DNA of 64,000 bases, from positions 62,001 through 126,000 of the forward strand of contig NZ_JARVKW010000005.1 of NCBI RefSeq assembly GCF_029813775.1, read 5' to 3'. This document shows positions 20,101 to 26,815 of the stretch, piece after piece. Both the position numbers and the translations under genes were made by a program. Within the stretch, counting starts at the first letter, position 1. Each line of letters begins with the position of its first letter. The notes beneath the pieces are model-generated. The model was given only the letters and a program-made list of their open reading frames with translations, was not told the DNA's origin and ran no database searches. The DNA comes from Streptomyces sp. DH24 (GTDB taxonomy: Bacteria > Actinomycetota > Actinomycetes > Streptomycetales > Streptomycetaceae).

Positions 20101-23100
20101 ACTGGCGGAGAACGTCGCGCTGTACCGGCGCACCCGCGCCGAGCACGGTCTCGACCCGGCGGCGGGACGCGTCGTGGTCCTGGTGCACACCTACCTCGCC
20201 GAGGACGCGGAGCGCGCCCGGGCCGAGGCGTACCGCCCCTTCGTGTCCTACCTGCGCTCGTCCCTCTCCCTGTTCGACCAGGTGACGAACAGCCTCGGCT
20301 TCGACGTGGACCTGGCGGACACCCCCGAGGAGGACGTGGAATTCCTGCTCGGACGCGCCTACGAGCGCTACTGCGCCTCACGCGCCCTGATCGGTGACGA
20401 GCACACGGCCGCCGAGACCGTGCGCCGCCTGGTGGAGGCGGGAGCGGACGAGATCGCCTGCTTCGTGGACTTCGGCGTGCCGAAGGAGAAGGTCCTGGCC
20501 GCGCTGCCCGTGCTCGACCGGGTCCGGCGTCGTGAGCGGACCGGCCGGCCGGGGGAGCCGGCGGCGCCCGCCGTGCCGCGGCGCATGCCGCTCACACCCG
20601 CCCAGCGCCGCATCTGGTTCCTGGAGCGGCTGCACCCGGGCACCAGCATGTACCACGAGCCCAAGGCCGTCCGCCTCGACGGGCCACTCGACGTGTCCGC
20701 GCTGCGATGGGCACTCCAGCGAGTCGCGGACCGGCATCCCGCGCTGCGCACGGTGTTCGGTGACCGGGACGGAGTGCCGTACCAGGAGACACGCGACAGC
20801 GTCCCGCTCGACTGCCCGGTCGACGACCACACCGGGGCGACCGAGGAAGAGGCCCTGCGGGCGGCTCTGCGGACCGAGGGGCGCCGGATCCTCGACCTGG
20901 CCACCGGGCCGCTGGTGACCGCCCGGCTGCTGCGCCTGTCGGAGCGACGACACCTGCTCTTCCTGCTGGCACACCACATCGTCTTCGACTCCTCCTCCAC
21001 GGCCGTCCTCGCGCACGACCTCGCCGCCTTCTACCGGTCCCGCACCCGGGGCGACGCCGACCCCGGACTGCCGCCGCTCGCCGAACCGCCCCCGCCCGAG
21101 CGGCCGGACGCCGCCGAACGCGCCGCCTGCCTCGACCACTGGCGGCGTACGCTCCACGAGGCCCCGGTCCTCGCCCTGCCCACCGACCGGCCCCGCCCGC
21201 CGGTCAGGTCCGGGGCGGGCGCGAGCCTCAGCCACGCCCTGGACGCCGAACTCGTCGGCAGGCTCCGCTCGTTCGCCGCCGGACACCGCGCCACCCTCTT
21301 CATGACGCTGACCGGTGCCATCGGCGCGGTACTCGGCCGGTTCGCCGGACAGCGGGACGTGGTGATCGGCACCGCGGTCGCCGCCCGCCCCGCCGACGCC
21401 GGACACCACGTCGGCCTGTTCCTCGACACGGTGCCGCTGCGTGTGGACCTCACCGGCGACCCGGACTTCCCGACGCTGCTCCGCCGGGTGCGCGACGGCA
21501 GCACGGCGGCGTACGAGCACCGCGGCCTCCCCTTCGACGAGCTGGTGGGCGCGCTGAACCCGCACCGCGACCCGGGACTGAACCCGCTGTTCCAGGTGAT
21601 GGTGGAGTACGAGAACGAGGGCAGGGTGGACTTCGATCCGCCGCGGCTGACGGCCACGCTGCTCGACGTGCCGAGCGCCCGCGCCCCGTTCGACCTCAGC
21701 GTCTACCTGACGCACCACGCGGAGGGCCTGCGCTTCATGGTCGAGTACGACACGGCCCTCTTCGACGAGACCACCGTGCGCCGCTTCGTGGACTACGTCG
21801 AGCAGGTGCTCCGCCGCGCCCTCGACGACCCGGGCGCACCGCTCGCCGGCCTGACCGCCGTCACGACCGCCGACCGTACGACCCTGGCGCGGCTGGGGCA
21901 CCCGCGCGCACCGCTGCCCGGCGCCGGGGACACCCTGCACGGCCTCTTCGAGAGGCAGGCGCGCCGGACCCCGGACGCCGCCGCGCTGATCGGCGACGAC
22001 CAGTGCCTGTCGTACGGGGAGCTGGACACCCGCGCCAACCGGCTCGCCCGGCTGCTGCGCGACCGGGGCGCGGGGCGGGGACAGCGCGTGGCGGTGCTGC
22101 TGCCGCGCGGCCCGCGGCTGATCACCGCCCTGCTGGCCGTGCTCAAGAGCGGGGCCGCGTACCTGCCCCTCGACCCGTCCGTGCCCACCCCGCGGCTGAC
22201 CGCGCTCCTCGACGACGGCGCACCCGTCCTGCTGCTCACCTCCGACGCCGGCCTCGCCCGGCACCCGGACCTGGCGACGCGGTTGCCCGTGCACCTGGCC
22301 GACGAGCCCGACGACGCCCTTCCGGCCGGCCCCCTTGAGGACGAGGCCCGGCCCGAGGACCCCGCGTACTGCATCTACACCTCGGGCTCGACCGGCCGCC
22401 CCAAGGGCGTCGTCGTGCCGCACCGCGGCCCCGTGAACCTCGTCGGCGGACACCTCCGGCGGCATCCCGCGCTGCGCACCCTGCAATGGACCTCGCCCGC
22501 GTTCGACGTCAGCGTGCAGGAGATCTTCACCACGCTGGCCTCCGGGGCCGCACTCGTTCTGATCGACGACGCGGCGAGGTACGACCCCGCGGCCGTGGCG
22601 GAGACGGTCCGCCGCCACGAGGTGCAGCGGATGTTCATGCCCTGCACGCCGCTGAGGTACCTCATCGGGACGGACCCCCGACTGCCGTCTCTGCGCGAGC
22701 TGTTCTCGGCCGGTGAGGCACTCCGGCTCACCGGCGCCTTCCGCCGCTTTCTCGCCGCGCACCCGGGCTGCGCGCTGTACAACCAGTACGGCCCCACGGA
22801 GGCCTCGGTCATCGTCACCTCCCACCGGGTCGATCCGGACGGCGAGGAGTGGCCACCGATCGGCACGCCGGTGCCCGGCGCGCGCATCCGGCTGCTGGAC
22901 GACGCGGGCCAGGAGGTGCCGGTGGGGGCCGTCGGCGAGATCCACGTGGGCGGCGTTCCTGTCGCCCACGGCTACCATGCCCGGCCCGAGGAGTCCGCCG
23001 CCGCGTTCCTCGACGACGGCGCGGGCGGGGTGCTCTACCGGACGGGCGACCTCGGTCGCTGGCGTGCGGACGGCGCCCTGCAGTACTGCGGCCGGGCCGA

Positions 23101-25051
23101 CGACCAGGTCAAGATCCGCGGCCATCGCGTCGAACCGGCCGAGGTACAGGCGGCGTTGACGGCCCTGCCCGGCGTACGGGACGCGGTGGTCGTGCCGCGC
23201 CGCGATCCGCACGGCGACATGGAACTCGTGGCCTACGTCGTCCCCGTGCCAGGGGCCGCGGAGCTCGGCGAGCTGCCCGCCGCGCTCTCCGCCGTGCTCC
23301 CCGACCATCTGGTGCCGCGTCACTGGGTACCTCTGGAGCACCTTCCGGTCAACGCGTCGGGCAAGCTGGACCGCGCCGCGCTGCCCGCGCCCGCGGCCGG
23401 AGGCAGGGCCCCGGAGACCGGCGCCGGGCCCGTCACCCCCCTGGAAAAGGGCCTGCACGACCTGTGGTGCGCGGAACTCGCCCTCGGCCGGGCCTCGGTG
23501 ACCAGCTCGTTCTTCGAGTTGGGCGGCCACTCCCTGAGCGCGATCCGGCTGGTCAACCGGATCGCCGCCGAGCTGGGCCTGTCCCTGCCCATGGCCGAGT
23601 TCTTCCGCGCTCCCACGATCCGTGGCGTCGCCGCGAGGCTCGAGCAGCTCCGTGCGGACCCGGCCGTCCCGTCAGAGGGCCCACGGACCGTCGCCGCCGG
23701 TGACGTGGGGGACGTGGTGCCCATGACCTCCACCCTGCGCAGGCTCTGGCGCCGTCACCACGAACGCCGCGACCCCAGCGTCTACAACGTCGCGCACCGC
23801 GTCGACCTGCGTGGCGCCCTCGTCGTCGAGGACCTCCGGCACGCCCTGGAGAGCCTGGTGGCACGCCATGACGCACTGCGCAGCCGGGCGGCGGTGCGCG
23901 ACGGCGAGCATCGTGTCGAGGTGCTCGCCCACGTGCCCGTGGACCTACCCGTCACCGACCTGTCCGGGCACGCCGAGGACGAGACCGTCCTGGAGCGCTG
24001 GTGCCGGGAGCAGGCGTCCCGCCCCTTCGCGATGGAGCGGGCTCCCCTGTTCCGGTTCCGGGTGGCGCGGCTCGGCCCGGAGCGCTGGACGCTGGTGACC
24101 GTCCTGCACCACGCGGTCTGCGACGGCTGGTCCATGGGGATCGTCTGGCGCGAACTGCAGGAGCTCTACAACGCCCGCCGCCTCGGTACCGCTTGCCCCC
24201 TCCCGCCACCGTCCGCCCAGTTCACGGACTGCGCGCGTACGGAGCACGGGCTCGGCGGCGAACGCCGGGCGGAGCTGGAGCGGTTCTGGCGGGCCGAACT
24301 GGAGGGAGTCCCCGTCGGACTGGACCTGCCGACCGACCGCCCCCGGCCTCCCGCGCTGTCCGGCCGGGGAGGCCTGCGCACCTGGGCCGTCGACGGCTCC
24401 CTGACCGAGCGGATCGACCGGACCGCCGGCCGGCTGGGCACGACGCCGTACGCCGTGCTCGCGGCGGTGTTCGCCGTCTGGGCCGCCCGCCGCCAGGACC
24501 GGTCCACCGACCTCGTCCTGGCCGCTTCCAGCGCCAACAGGCTGCGCCCCGAACGCGCCGACGTGGTCGGCCTGCTGGGCGACGCCGTCCTGCTGCGGGC
24601 CCGTCTGCGGGAGGCCGAGACCTTCGCCGACCTGGTGCGCGGGCTCGGCACCACCCTCTTCACCGTCCTCGACCACCAGGAACTTCCGCTGACCGACGTG
24701 GCCGACGCGGTCGCACCCGGCACCTCGGCCGGCCTCTTCCCCAAGGTGCTGTTCACCGTGGTCACCACCCCGCCGCCCGCCCTGGAGCTGCACGGGGTGT
24801 CGGCCACCGTCCGTGGCCTGCCCATGACCGGCGTCGCCCGCACCGAGCTGTACGTGGCCCTGGCCCCGCACGACGACGGCATGACCGTGGCCTTCGAGTA
24901 CTCGACGGATCTGTTCGAGGACACGACCGTCGAAGCCTGGGGCACCGAGCTGACCGGACTGCTGGACGAAGCCGTACGAGACCCCCGGCGACCCCTGCGC
25001 GACCTGCTGCCCGGCTCCGGCCACCCGGGCCCGGCGGGACGAGGCGCGTGA
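14126..25051 (+). CDS. Hybrid synthase: AL-ACP-KS-AT-ACP-LLM-C-A-PCP-C
   Basis: This 3641-residue megaenzyme has, in order: an acyl-AMP ligase (about 20-575, P-loop SSGSTGLPK near 185); ACP with Ser623; ketosynthase (about 682-1105) with Cys860, His996 and His1036 intact; acyltransferase with Ser1301 in GHSVGE and RAFH at 1399-1402, which fits malonyl-CoA; ACP with Ser1616; an Ala/Pro-rich linker (1660-1790); a flavin-dependent luciferase-like monooxygenase of the MupA/Atu3671 type (about 1791-2140); condensation domain (2150-2590) with HHIVFDS at 2283-2289; adenylation domain (about 2605-3085); PCP with Ser3136; and a final condensation domain (3185-3620) with intact HHAVCDG at 3328-3334. 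No ketoreductase, aminotransferase or thioesterase is present. An acid is loaded, extended by malonate, oxygenated and joined to an amino acid; release probably uses the last C domain. An alternative ATG at 14138 has a better ribosome-binding site. Leu1541 is TTA. Confidence 0.93.
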   Translation: MGERMERLRGQTLSRGPEPEHTDDDPRDAVQALLRAARSPSGGAVVTVAADGTTVTQTYPELLDRARRLLTGLREHGVRPGDGVVLCGLPPGEFFPAFWACVLGGARPVAVAESPAPGSPALERLLNAARLLDRPLVLGDEAGAAVLTRAAPGLRVAVARDCLGTSPAADHVEPDASDTALLMLSSGSTGLPKAARLTHAGLADFAASTRRILDVRPADTMVNWLPLDHSGAFLLYHVLAVFTGCTNVHTPTEVILADPLRWLDLLDEHRAQHSWAPTFAYQLVADALAERPEEDRAGPWRLGGLKSLVCGGERIALPVLRRFLDATAPYGIREGHIVPVWGMAETVTAATYGRLDRPGTVHRLLKSSLNGDLTRAGEQTPEDQCVTFVACGSPAHGVTLRIVDDGGDLAPPGRIGRLQVHSPARLTPGYVNNPEADAAAFPAGRDWLDTGDLAFLDGDQVVITGRRKDVIILNGNNVYCHEVEEAATAVAGVRQGEVAACGIGHPDGGTEELAVLFVSRGAAEDARIAGEVKAALFTRLRLTAARVVSVPEDEFPRTPAGKVRRAELRDRLMSGAFDTAGPPDPAVRPHPDAVTRAVEQELTAVLGRPVDTGLPFYELGLTSVLLVRLRTRLEERLGTPIAQTAFFEHPTAGALAAHLSGAPGARAEPVPAGAAPPDHADQRVAVVGLSLRFPGADTPERFWANLRDGVDSVRVFGEEELAAADPARPERDAPGLVPVAGVLDGVGEFDPDFFGISPKEAELTHPAHRLFLECCHEALEQGGYAAAGPGARIGVFAGSGMNLYDHQQPPVTGAPDEPYGGPDPAAGMQAAIGRQPDFLATRVAYRLGLTGPAIGVQTACSTSLVAVHLAVQALLNGDADLALAGAAAVHLPQETGYRSHAGSILSPTGRCRAFDADADGTVGGNGVAAVLLKRLDLALADGDTVHAVILGSAVNNDGARKVGFSAPGVAGQAEVVRQALRRAAVPAETISYVEAHGTGTRLGDPVELEALDRALGEGTRRAQPCAVGSVKPNIGHLDSCAGMAGLIKTVLMLRHRTLVPTPHLTRPNPELPLDGGTLTLATELRPWSVPEGVPRRAGVSALGVGGTNAHVVLQEAPPATSTAAPAPELPVLVPVSARDAGALEELTGRLRDRLRQRPDLRAVDVAATLALGRPHRAARTVAVGRTAGELARALDEPQPAPAAPLGPLAFAFAGQGSARRGMASGLYDAFPTARRTLQRCEEIYAGEFGGTLLPDLLEEDATGSEVWPTETAQAALFAHQAALADLWRAVGIRPALLFGHSVGEFAALYAAGGLTLEDGLRLTAYRGRLMHTACPPGGLLAVRADARTAQRVARAAGAEVAAVNGPRAHVISGGPQALNEAARRCDREGLRWRSLPVDRAFHSAAIEPALGAFRLHAEKAAYGPLRTPLVTAVDGEVRPAGWQADADHLCRQAREPVRFDLAMAAAAAQGCEDFVEIGAGNTLTGLGRHCVPASRWLGGQGQDDGAAGQVHGLLTALGSLYRRGAELDWRALTPDGGRVPLPGHPQRRRVVAFPAARASGVARAPEPPTHRPTDPEPSVMSEELLESVRNLTADKLGRDTADVLPDSSFFDLGADSLSLMGMTTELERRHGVRVPVRELFDSADTPRRLAERLAARTPREPATRNSDPRQAAAPAALPAPAALPAPTALPAPEASAAPPAPEASAELHALFARQLSLAEQLVAGVSDVISRQLDALGAAATQPPAVTPDPVSAALTPSAPRQVPALRQGPAHAQVPVPAATPRPVPVTPTGCDVSLYFFGDYPDDAAHDKYALIMEASEFADRNGFHALWFPERHFNSFGALFPNPSVLAAALAARTSRIRLHAGSVVLPLHHPVRVAEEWSVVDNISGGRAGLCFASGWHATDFALAPQHFGRHREVMYEQMATVRRLWSGQPVTVTAGDGEPVDIRLHPRPVQHELPLYAAVVSNPDSYRRAAAEGLGVVTNLMTQTVGQLAENVALYRRTRAEHGLDPAAGRVVVLVHTYLAEDAERARAEAYRPFVSYLRSSLSLFDQVTNSLGFDVDLADTPEEDVEFLLGRAYERYCASRALIGDEHTAAETVRRLVEAGADEIACFVDFGVPKEKVLAALPVLDRVRRRERTGRPGEPAAPAVPRRMPLTPAQRRIWFLERLHPGTSMYHEPKAVRLDGPLDVSALRWALQRVADRHPALRTVFGDRDGVPYQETRDSVPLDCPVDDHTGATEEEALRAALRTEGRRILDLATGPLVTARLLRLSERRHLLFLLAHHIVFDSSSTAVLAHDLAAFYRSRTRGDADPGLPPLAEPPPPERPDAAERAACLDHWRRTLHEAPVLALPTDRPRPPVRSGAGASLSHALDAELVGRLRSFAAGHRATLFMTLTGAIGAVLGRFAGQRDVVIGTAVAARPADAGHHVGLFLDTVPLRVDLTGDPDFPTLLRRVRDGSTAAYEHRGLPFDELVGALNPHRDPGLNPLFQVMVEYENEGRVDFDPPRLTATLLDVPSARAPFDLSVYLTHHAEGLRFMVEYDTALFDETTVRRFVDYVEQVLRRALDDPGAPLAGLTAVTTADRTTLARLGHPRAPLPGAGDTLHGLFERQARRTPDAAALIGDDQCLSYGELDTRANRLARLLRDRGAGRGQRVAVLLPRGPRLITALLAVLKSGAAYLPLDPSVPTPRLTALLDDGAPVLLLTSDAGLARHPDLATRLPVHLADEPDDALPAGPLEDEARPEDPAYCIYTSGSTGRPKGVVVPHRGPVNLVGGHLRRHPALRTLQWTSPAFDVSVQEIFTTLASGAALVLIDDAARYDPAAVAETVRRHEVQRMFMPCTPLRYLIGTDPRLPSLRELFSAGEALRLTGAFRRFLAAHPGCALYNQYGPTEASVIVTSHRVDPDGEEWPPIGTPVPGARIRLLDDAGQEVPVGAVGEIHVGGVPVAHGYHARPEESAAAFLDDGAGGVLYRTGDLGRWRADGALQYCGRADDQVKIRGHRVEPAEVQAALTALPGVRDAVVVPRRDPHGDMELVAYVVPVPGAAELGELPAALSAVLPDHLVPRHWVPLEHLPVNASGKLDRAALPAPAAGGRAPETGAGPVTPLEKGLHDLWCAELALGRASVTSSFFELGGHSLSAIRLVNRIAAELGLSLPMAEFFRAPTIRGVAARLEQLRADPAVPSEGPRTVAAGDVGDVVPMTSTLRRLWRRHHERRDPSVYNVAHRVDLRGALVVEDLRHALESLVARHDALRSRAAVRDGEHRVEVLAHVPVDLPVTDLSGHAEDETVLERWCREQASRPFAMERAPLFRFRVARLGPERWTLVTVLHHAVCDGWSMGIVWRELQELYNARRLGTACPLPPPSAQFTDCARTEHGLGGERRAELERFWRAELEGVPVGLDLPTDRPRPPALSGRGGLRTWAVDGSLTERIDRTAGRLGTTPYAVLAAVFAVWAARRQDRSTDLVLAASSANRLRPERADVVGLLGDAVLLRARLREAETFADLVRGLGTTLFTVLDHQELPLTDVADAVAPGTSAGLFPKVLFTVVTTPPPALELHGVSATVRGLPMTGVARTELYVALAPHDDGMTVAFEYSTDLFEDTTVEAWGTELTGLLDEAVRDPRRPLRDLLPGSGHPGPAGRGA
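18746..18748 (+). promoter_or_regulatory. In-frame TTA leucine codon (bldA control point)
   Basis: The codon for Leu1541, between the AT and second ACP of the megasynthase, is TTA. In Streptomyces TTA is read only by the bldA tRNA, so translation of this gene should depend on developmental bldA expression. I noticed no other TTA codon in the genes assigned here. Confidence 0.75.
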
Positions 25052-25126
25052 TGACGGGGGAGCGTAAAAGGCGTGCGGGTGTTCGACGTCGTGCGGTACG
25101 TTCCTGCTGTTTTCAAGGGGGATCAC

Positions 25127-25858
25127 GTGCCGAAGCTCAACCAGATCATCGCCGTCGAAAAGGGCGTCAAGAGCAAGTCGCTCCAGGACATCAACGCCGC
25201 GCAGCACAAGGTGCAGAAGCCCGCGCTGCTCGCCGGGATCTCGCGGACCTACCAGCCCAAGGACGAGGAGGGCGAGCAGTTGCCGCCCGAGTCGACCCGG
25301 GTGCAGGTCAAGGCCGAGGACGTGCTGCGGGAGATGTCGGCGTCGCTGACCCGGCTGTTCGACGTGACGGCCACCAAGGACTGGGCCAACTGCACGGCCC
25401 GCGCCGACGTCGTGGTCGACGGGCGCACCCTGGTCGCCGACGTCCCCGTGAGCTACCTGCTGTTCCTGGAGAAGCAGCTCACCGAACTGCACGCCTTCGT
25501 CAAGAAGCTCCCGGTGCTCGACGCCGCCGAGGCCTGGGCGCTCGATCCGTCCACGGACTGGTGGAAGACCGACCCGGTGCGCACCATCCGCACGAAGAAG
25601 GTACCGCGCAACCACGTCAAGGCGGAGGCGACCGAGAAGCACCCGGCGCAGGTCGAGGTGTACTACGAGGACGTCCCCATCGGGTACTGGACGACCGTGA
25701 AGTTCTCCGGCGCGCTGCCCGCGCGACGGGTGAACGAACTGGTCGAGCGGGTCGAGAAGCTCCAGCAGGCCGTGAAGTTCGCCCGTGAGGAGGCCAACGG
25801 CGCCGAGGTCACCGACCAGCGCGTCGGCGACGCGGTGTTCGGCTACCTGTTCGCCTGA
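25127..25858 (+). CDS. Conserved-looking protein of unknown function next to structured RNA
   Basis: I do not recognise a named domain in this 243-residue soluble, charged protein. Visible blocks are an N-terminal KLNQIIAVEKGVKSKS, a central RTYQPKDEEGEQLPPE, a WANCTARADVVVDG strand pair, a Lys/Arg-rich RTIRTKKVPRNHVKAE near residue 165, and a C-terminal amphipathic helix VNELVERVEKLQQAVKFARE. There is no signal peptide or membrane segment. GTG at 25127 is chosen over a GTG at 25073 because AAGGGGGA lies directly upstream. The gene starts 75 bases after the megasynthase but has no biosynthetic features, so it probably marks the cluster's right edge. Directly downstream is a permuted tRNA-like RNA. 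The basic middle region and helical end are compatible with RNA binding, but that is inference. Confidence 0.8.
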   Translation: MPKLNQIIAVEKGVKSKSLQDINAAQHKVQKPALLAGISRTYQPKDEEGEQLPPESTRVQVKAEDVLREMSASLTRLFDVTATKDWANCTARADVVVDGRTLVADVPVSYLLFLEKQLTELHAFVKKLPVLDAAEAWALDPSTDWWKTDPVRTIRTKKVPRNHVKAEATEKHPAQVEVYYEDVPIGYWTTVKFSGALPARRVNELVERVEKLQQAVKFAREEANGAEVTDQRVGDAVFGYLFA

Positions 25859-25873
25859 CACCCACCATGATCG

Positions 25874-25893
25874 CCCCCGCGTGCGAGCGGGGG
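25874..25893 (+). terminator. GC hairpin after the unknown-protein gene
   Basis: CCCCCGC (25874-25880) and GCGGGGG (25887-25893) form a perfect 7-bp stem with loop GTGCGA, 15 bases past the stop codon. No U-tract follows. It may end the mRNA, protect its 3' end, or be the first element of the structured RNA downstream. Confidence 0.45.
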
Positions 25894-25920
25894 TGCGCAA
25901 CCCGGCGCGGGCGGGATTGA

Positions 25921-26230
25921 GGACCGGTCCGCGCGAGGAGCGCAAGCTGAAGCTGACGCTCAGCCTGAAGAACGGCCCCGCCGAAAGGGGCCGTGTCAAT
26001 CTCAGACTCTCGCTCCAGTTTCAGCATCGCCGCCGATCGCCGGTCCGACCGGGGACGGACGAGCGCCGTCGGATGGGAGTTCGAATCTCTCCTGCACCTC
26101 TGCGCGGTGCGGTAGTTCAAAGGAAGAACACGACGGCCTGATGACTGATCCGTCCTCTTAAACGCCACCGGCGTGCGCAATTGGGTGGCATCCCCAGGGG
26201 CCCGGGAGCTGGATACCGCTCCCGGGTCCC
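25921..26230 (+). ncRNA. Structured RNA with a circularly permuted tRNA-like domain (Y-RNA-like)
   Basis: The 3' domain has a tRNA core in permuted order. GCCGTCG (26065-26071) pairs with CGACGGC (26131-26137) as an anticodon stem; GAT is the variable loop; GGGAG/CTCTC (26075-26079/26087-26091) closes the T loop TTCGAAT; CTGCACC (26092-26098) pairs over 7 bp with GGTGCGG (26106-26112) as the acceptor, joined by linker TCTGCGC. Then follow TA (positions 8-9), D stem GTTC/GAAC (26115-26118/26126-26129) with loop AAAGGAA, and A26. Outside it, 26051-26059 pairs with 26149-26157 over 9 bp. A 5' domain has stems 25921-25927/26040-26046, 25946-25955/26016-26025 and 25972-25979/25987-25994. Hairpins at 26164-26189 and 26198-26229 end the unit. 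Closed acceptor and open anticodon stem match the tRNA-mimicking module of bacterial Y RNA (YrlA). Exact ends are unknown. Confidence 0.75.
26198..26229 (+). terminator. Terminator hairpin of the structured RNA
   Basis: An 11-bp stem (26198-26208 with 26219-26229, one G-U pair) encloses the 10-base loop CTGGATACCG. It lacks a U-tract, as is common in Streptomyces. Being the strongest local hairpin, it is the likely 3' boundary of the RNA. Confidence 0.55.
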
Positions 26231-26377
26231 GCCACGTCCGGGACGTCCGGGTCCGGCCGGTGCGACCTCGCGTCACGCGAACGCCGGCACGATCCGCTCG
26301 CTGGCCGGCCGCAGCCGCGCGTCCACGTCCGCCGCCCCGGCGCGGTCACGGCCCGGAACGCCTGTGCGTGCGCGCCG

Positions 26378-26779
26378 TCAACCGTCCAGTGGCCGCGGCG
26401 AGTCGGCGTTGGTGAGGGAGCGGTTGCGGACTCTGGCCAGGTGGTGGGCGAACACCTCGCGCGCGTCGGGGGTGAGCGTGCGCAGCGCCACCAGCGCCGC
26501 GAAGATCACGTCGCACAGTTCCGCCTGGACGTCGTCCCAGGTGTGCGTCACGCCCTTGCGCGGGTTCTGGCCGGTCGCGCCGATCACCGCCTGGGCGACC
26601 TCGCCGACCTCCTCCGACAGCTTCAGCATGCGCAGGACCAGGCCCTCACGGCCCTCGTGGGTGCGGTGCGAGTCCAGCCAGGTCCACAGCTCGTCCACCG
26701 TGGACCAGAGGTCGAGGTCGTCGGTGGCGGGCGCGGGCGCGGGTGTGGGCGCCGTCTGCGTCGTCTCGTGATCGGTCAT
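26378..26779 (-). CDS. MazG-like nucleotide pyrophosphohydrolase
   Basis: This 133-residue all-alpha NTP pyrophosphohydrolase is of the MazG/MazG-like type. The metal-binding helices are visible as KLSEEVGEVAQAVIG (residues 53-67; EExxE) and ELCDVIFAALVAL, whose Asp completes the Mg site. An Ala/Pro/Thr-rich tail of about 20 residues precedes the fold. Such proteins hydrolyse NTPs to NMPs and pyrophosphate, for example for house-cleaning of aberrant nucleotides. It stands alone, 36 bases upstream of a DoxX gene on the same strand. Confidence 0.85.
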   Translation of the reverse strand: MTDHETTQTAPTPAPAPATDDLDLWSTVDELWTWLDSHRTHEGREGLVLRMLKLSEEVGEVAQAVIGATGQNPRKGVTHTWDDVQAELCDVIFAALVALRTLTPDAREVFAHHLARVRNRSLTNADSPRPLDG

Positions 26780-26815
26780 GCGGGCGAGCCTGCCACGCCG
26801 GACTCGAAGACCGGC

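Noticed and set aside
20378-23530. A 1050-codon open frame opposite the C-A region
   Set aside because: It is a shadow of the condensation and adenylation domains, without family motifs.
26075-26098. T arm as an att-site remnant of an integrated element
   Set aside because: A tRNA 3' fragment alone would not carry complementary D, anticodon and acceptor strands in permuted order. No integrase gene is nearby.
25785-26141. A 118-codon open frame running through the structured RNA
   Set aside because: Its start lies inside the unknown-protein gene and its 3' half is a translation of the T arm and D arm. Stem complementarity explains the sequence better than coding.
26106-26190. A conventional tRNA beginning at GGTGCGG
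   Set aside because: Acceptor, U8-A9 and D arm are present, but no T arm or matching 3' acceptor strand follows. The matching strand lies upstream, so the fold is permuted.
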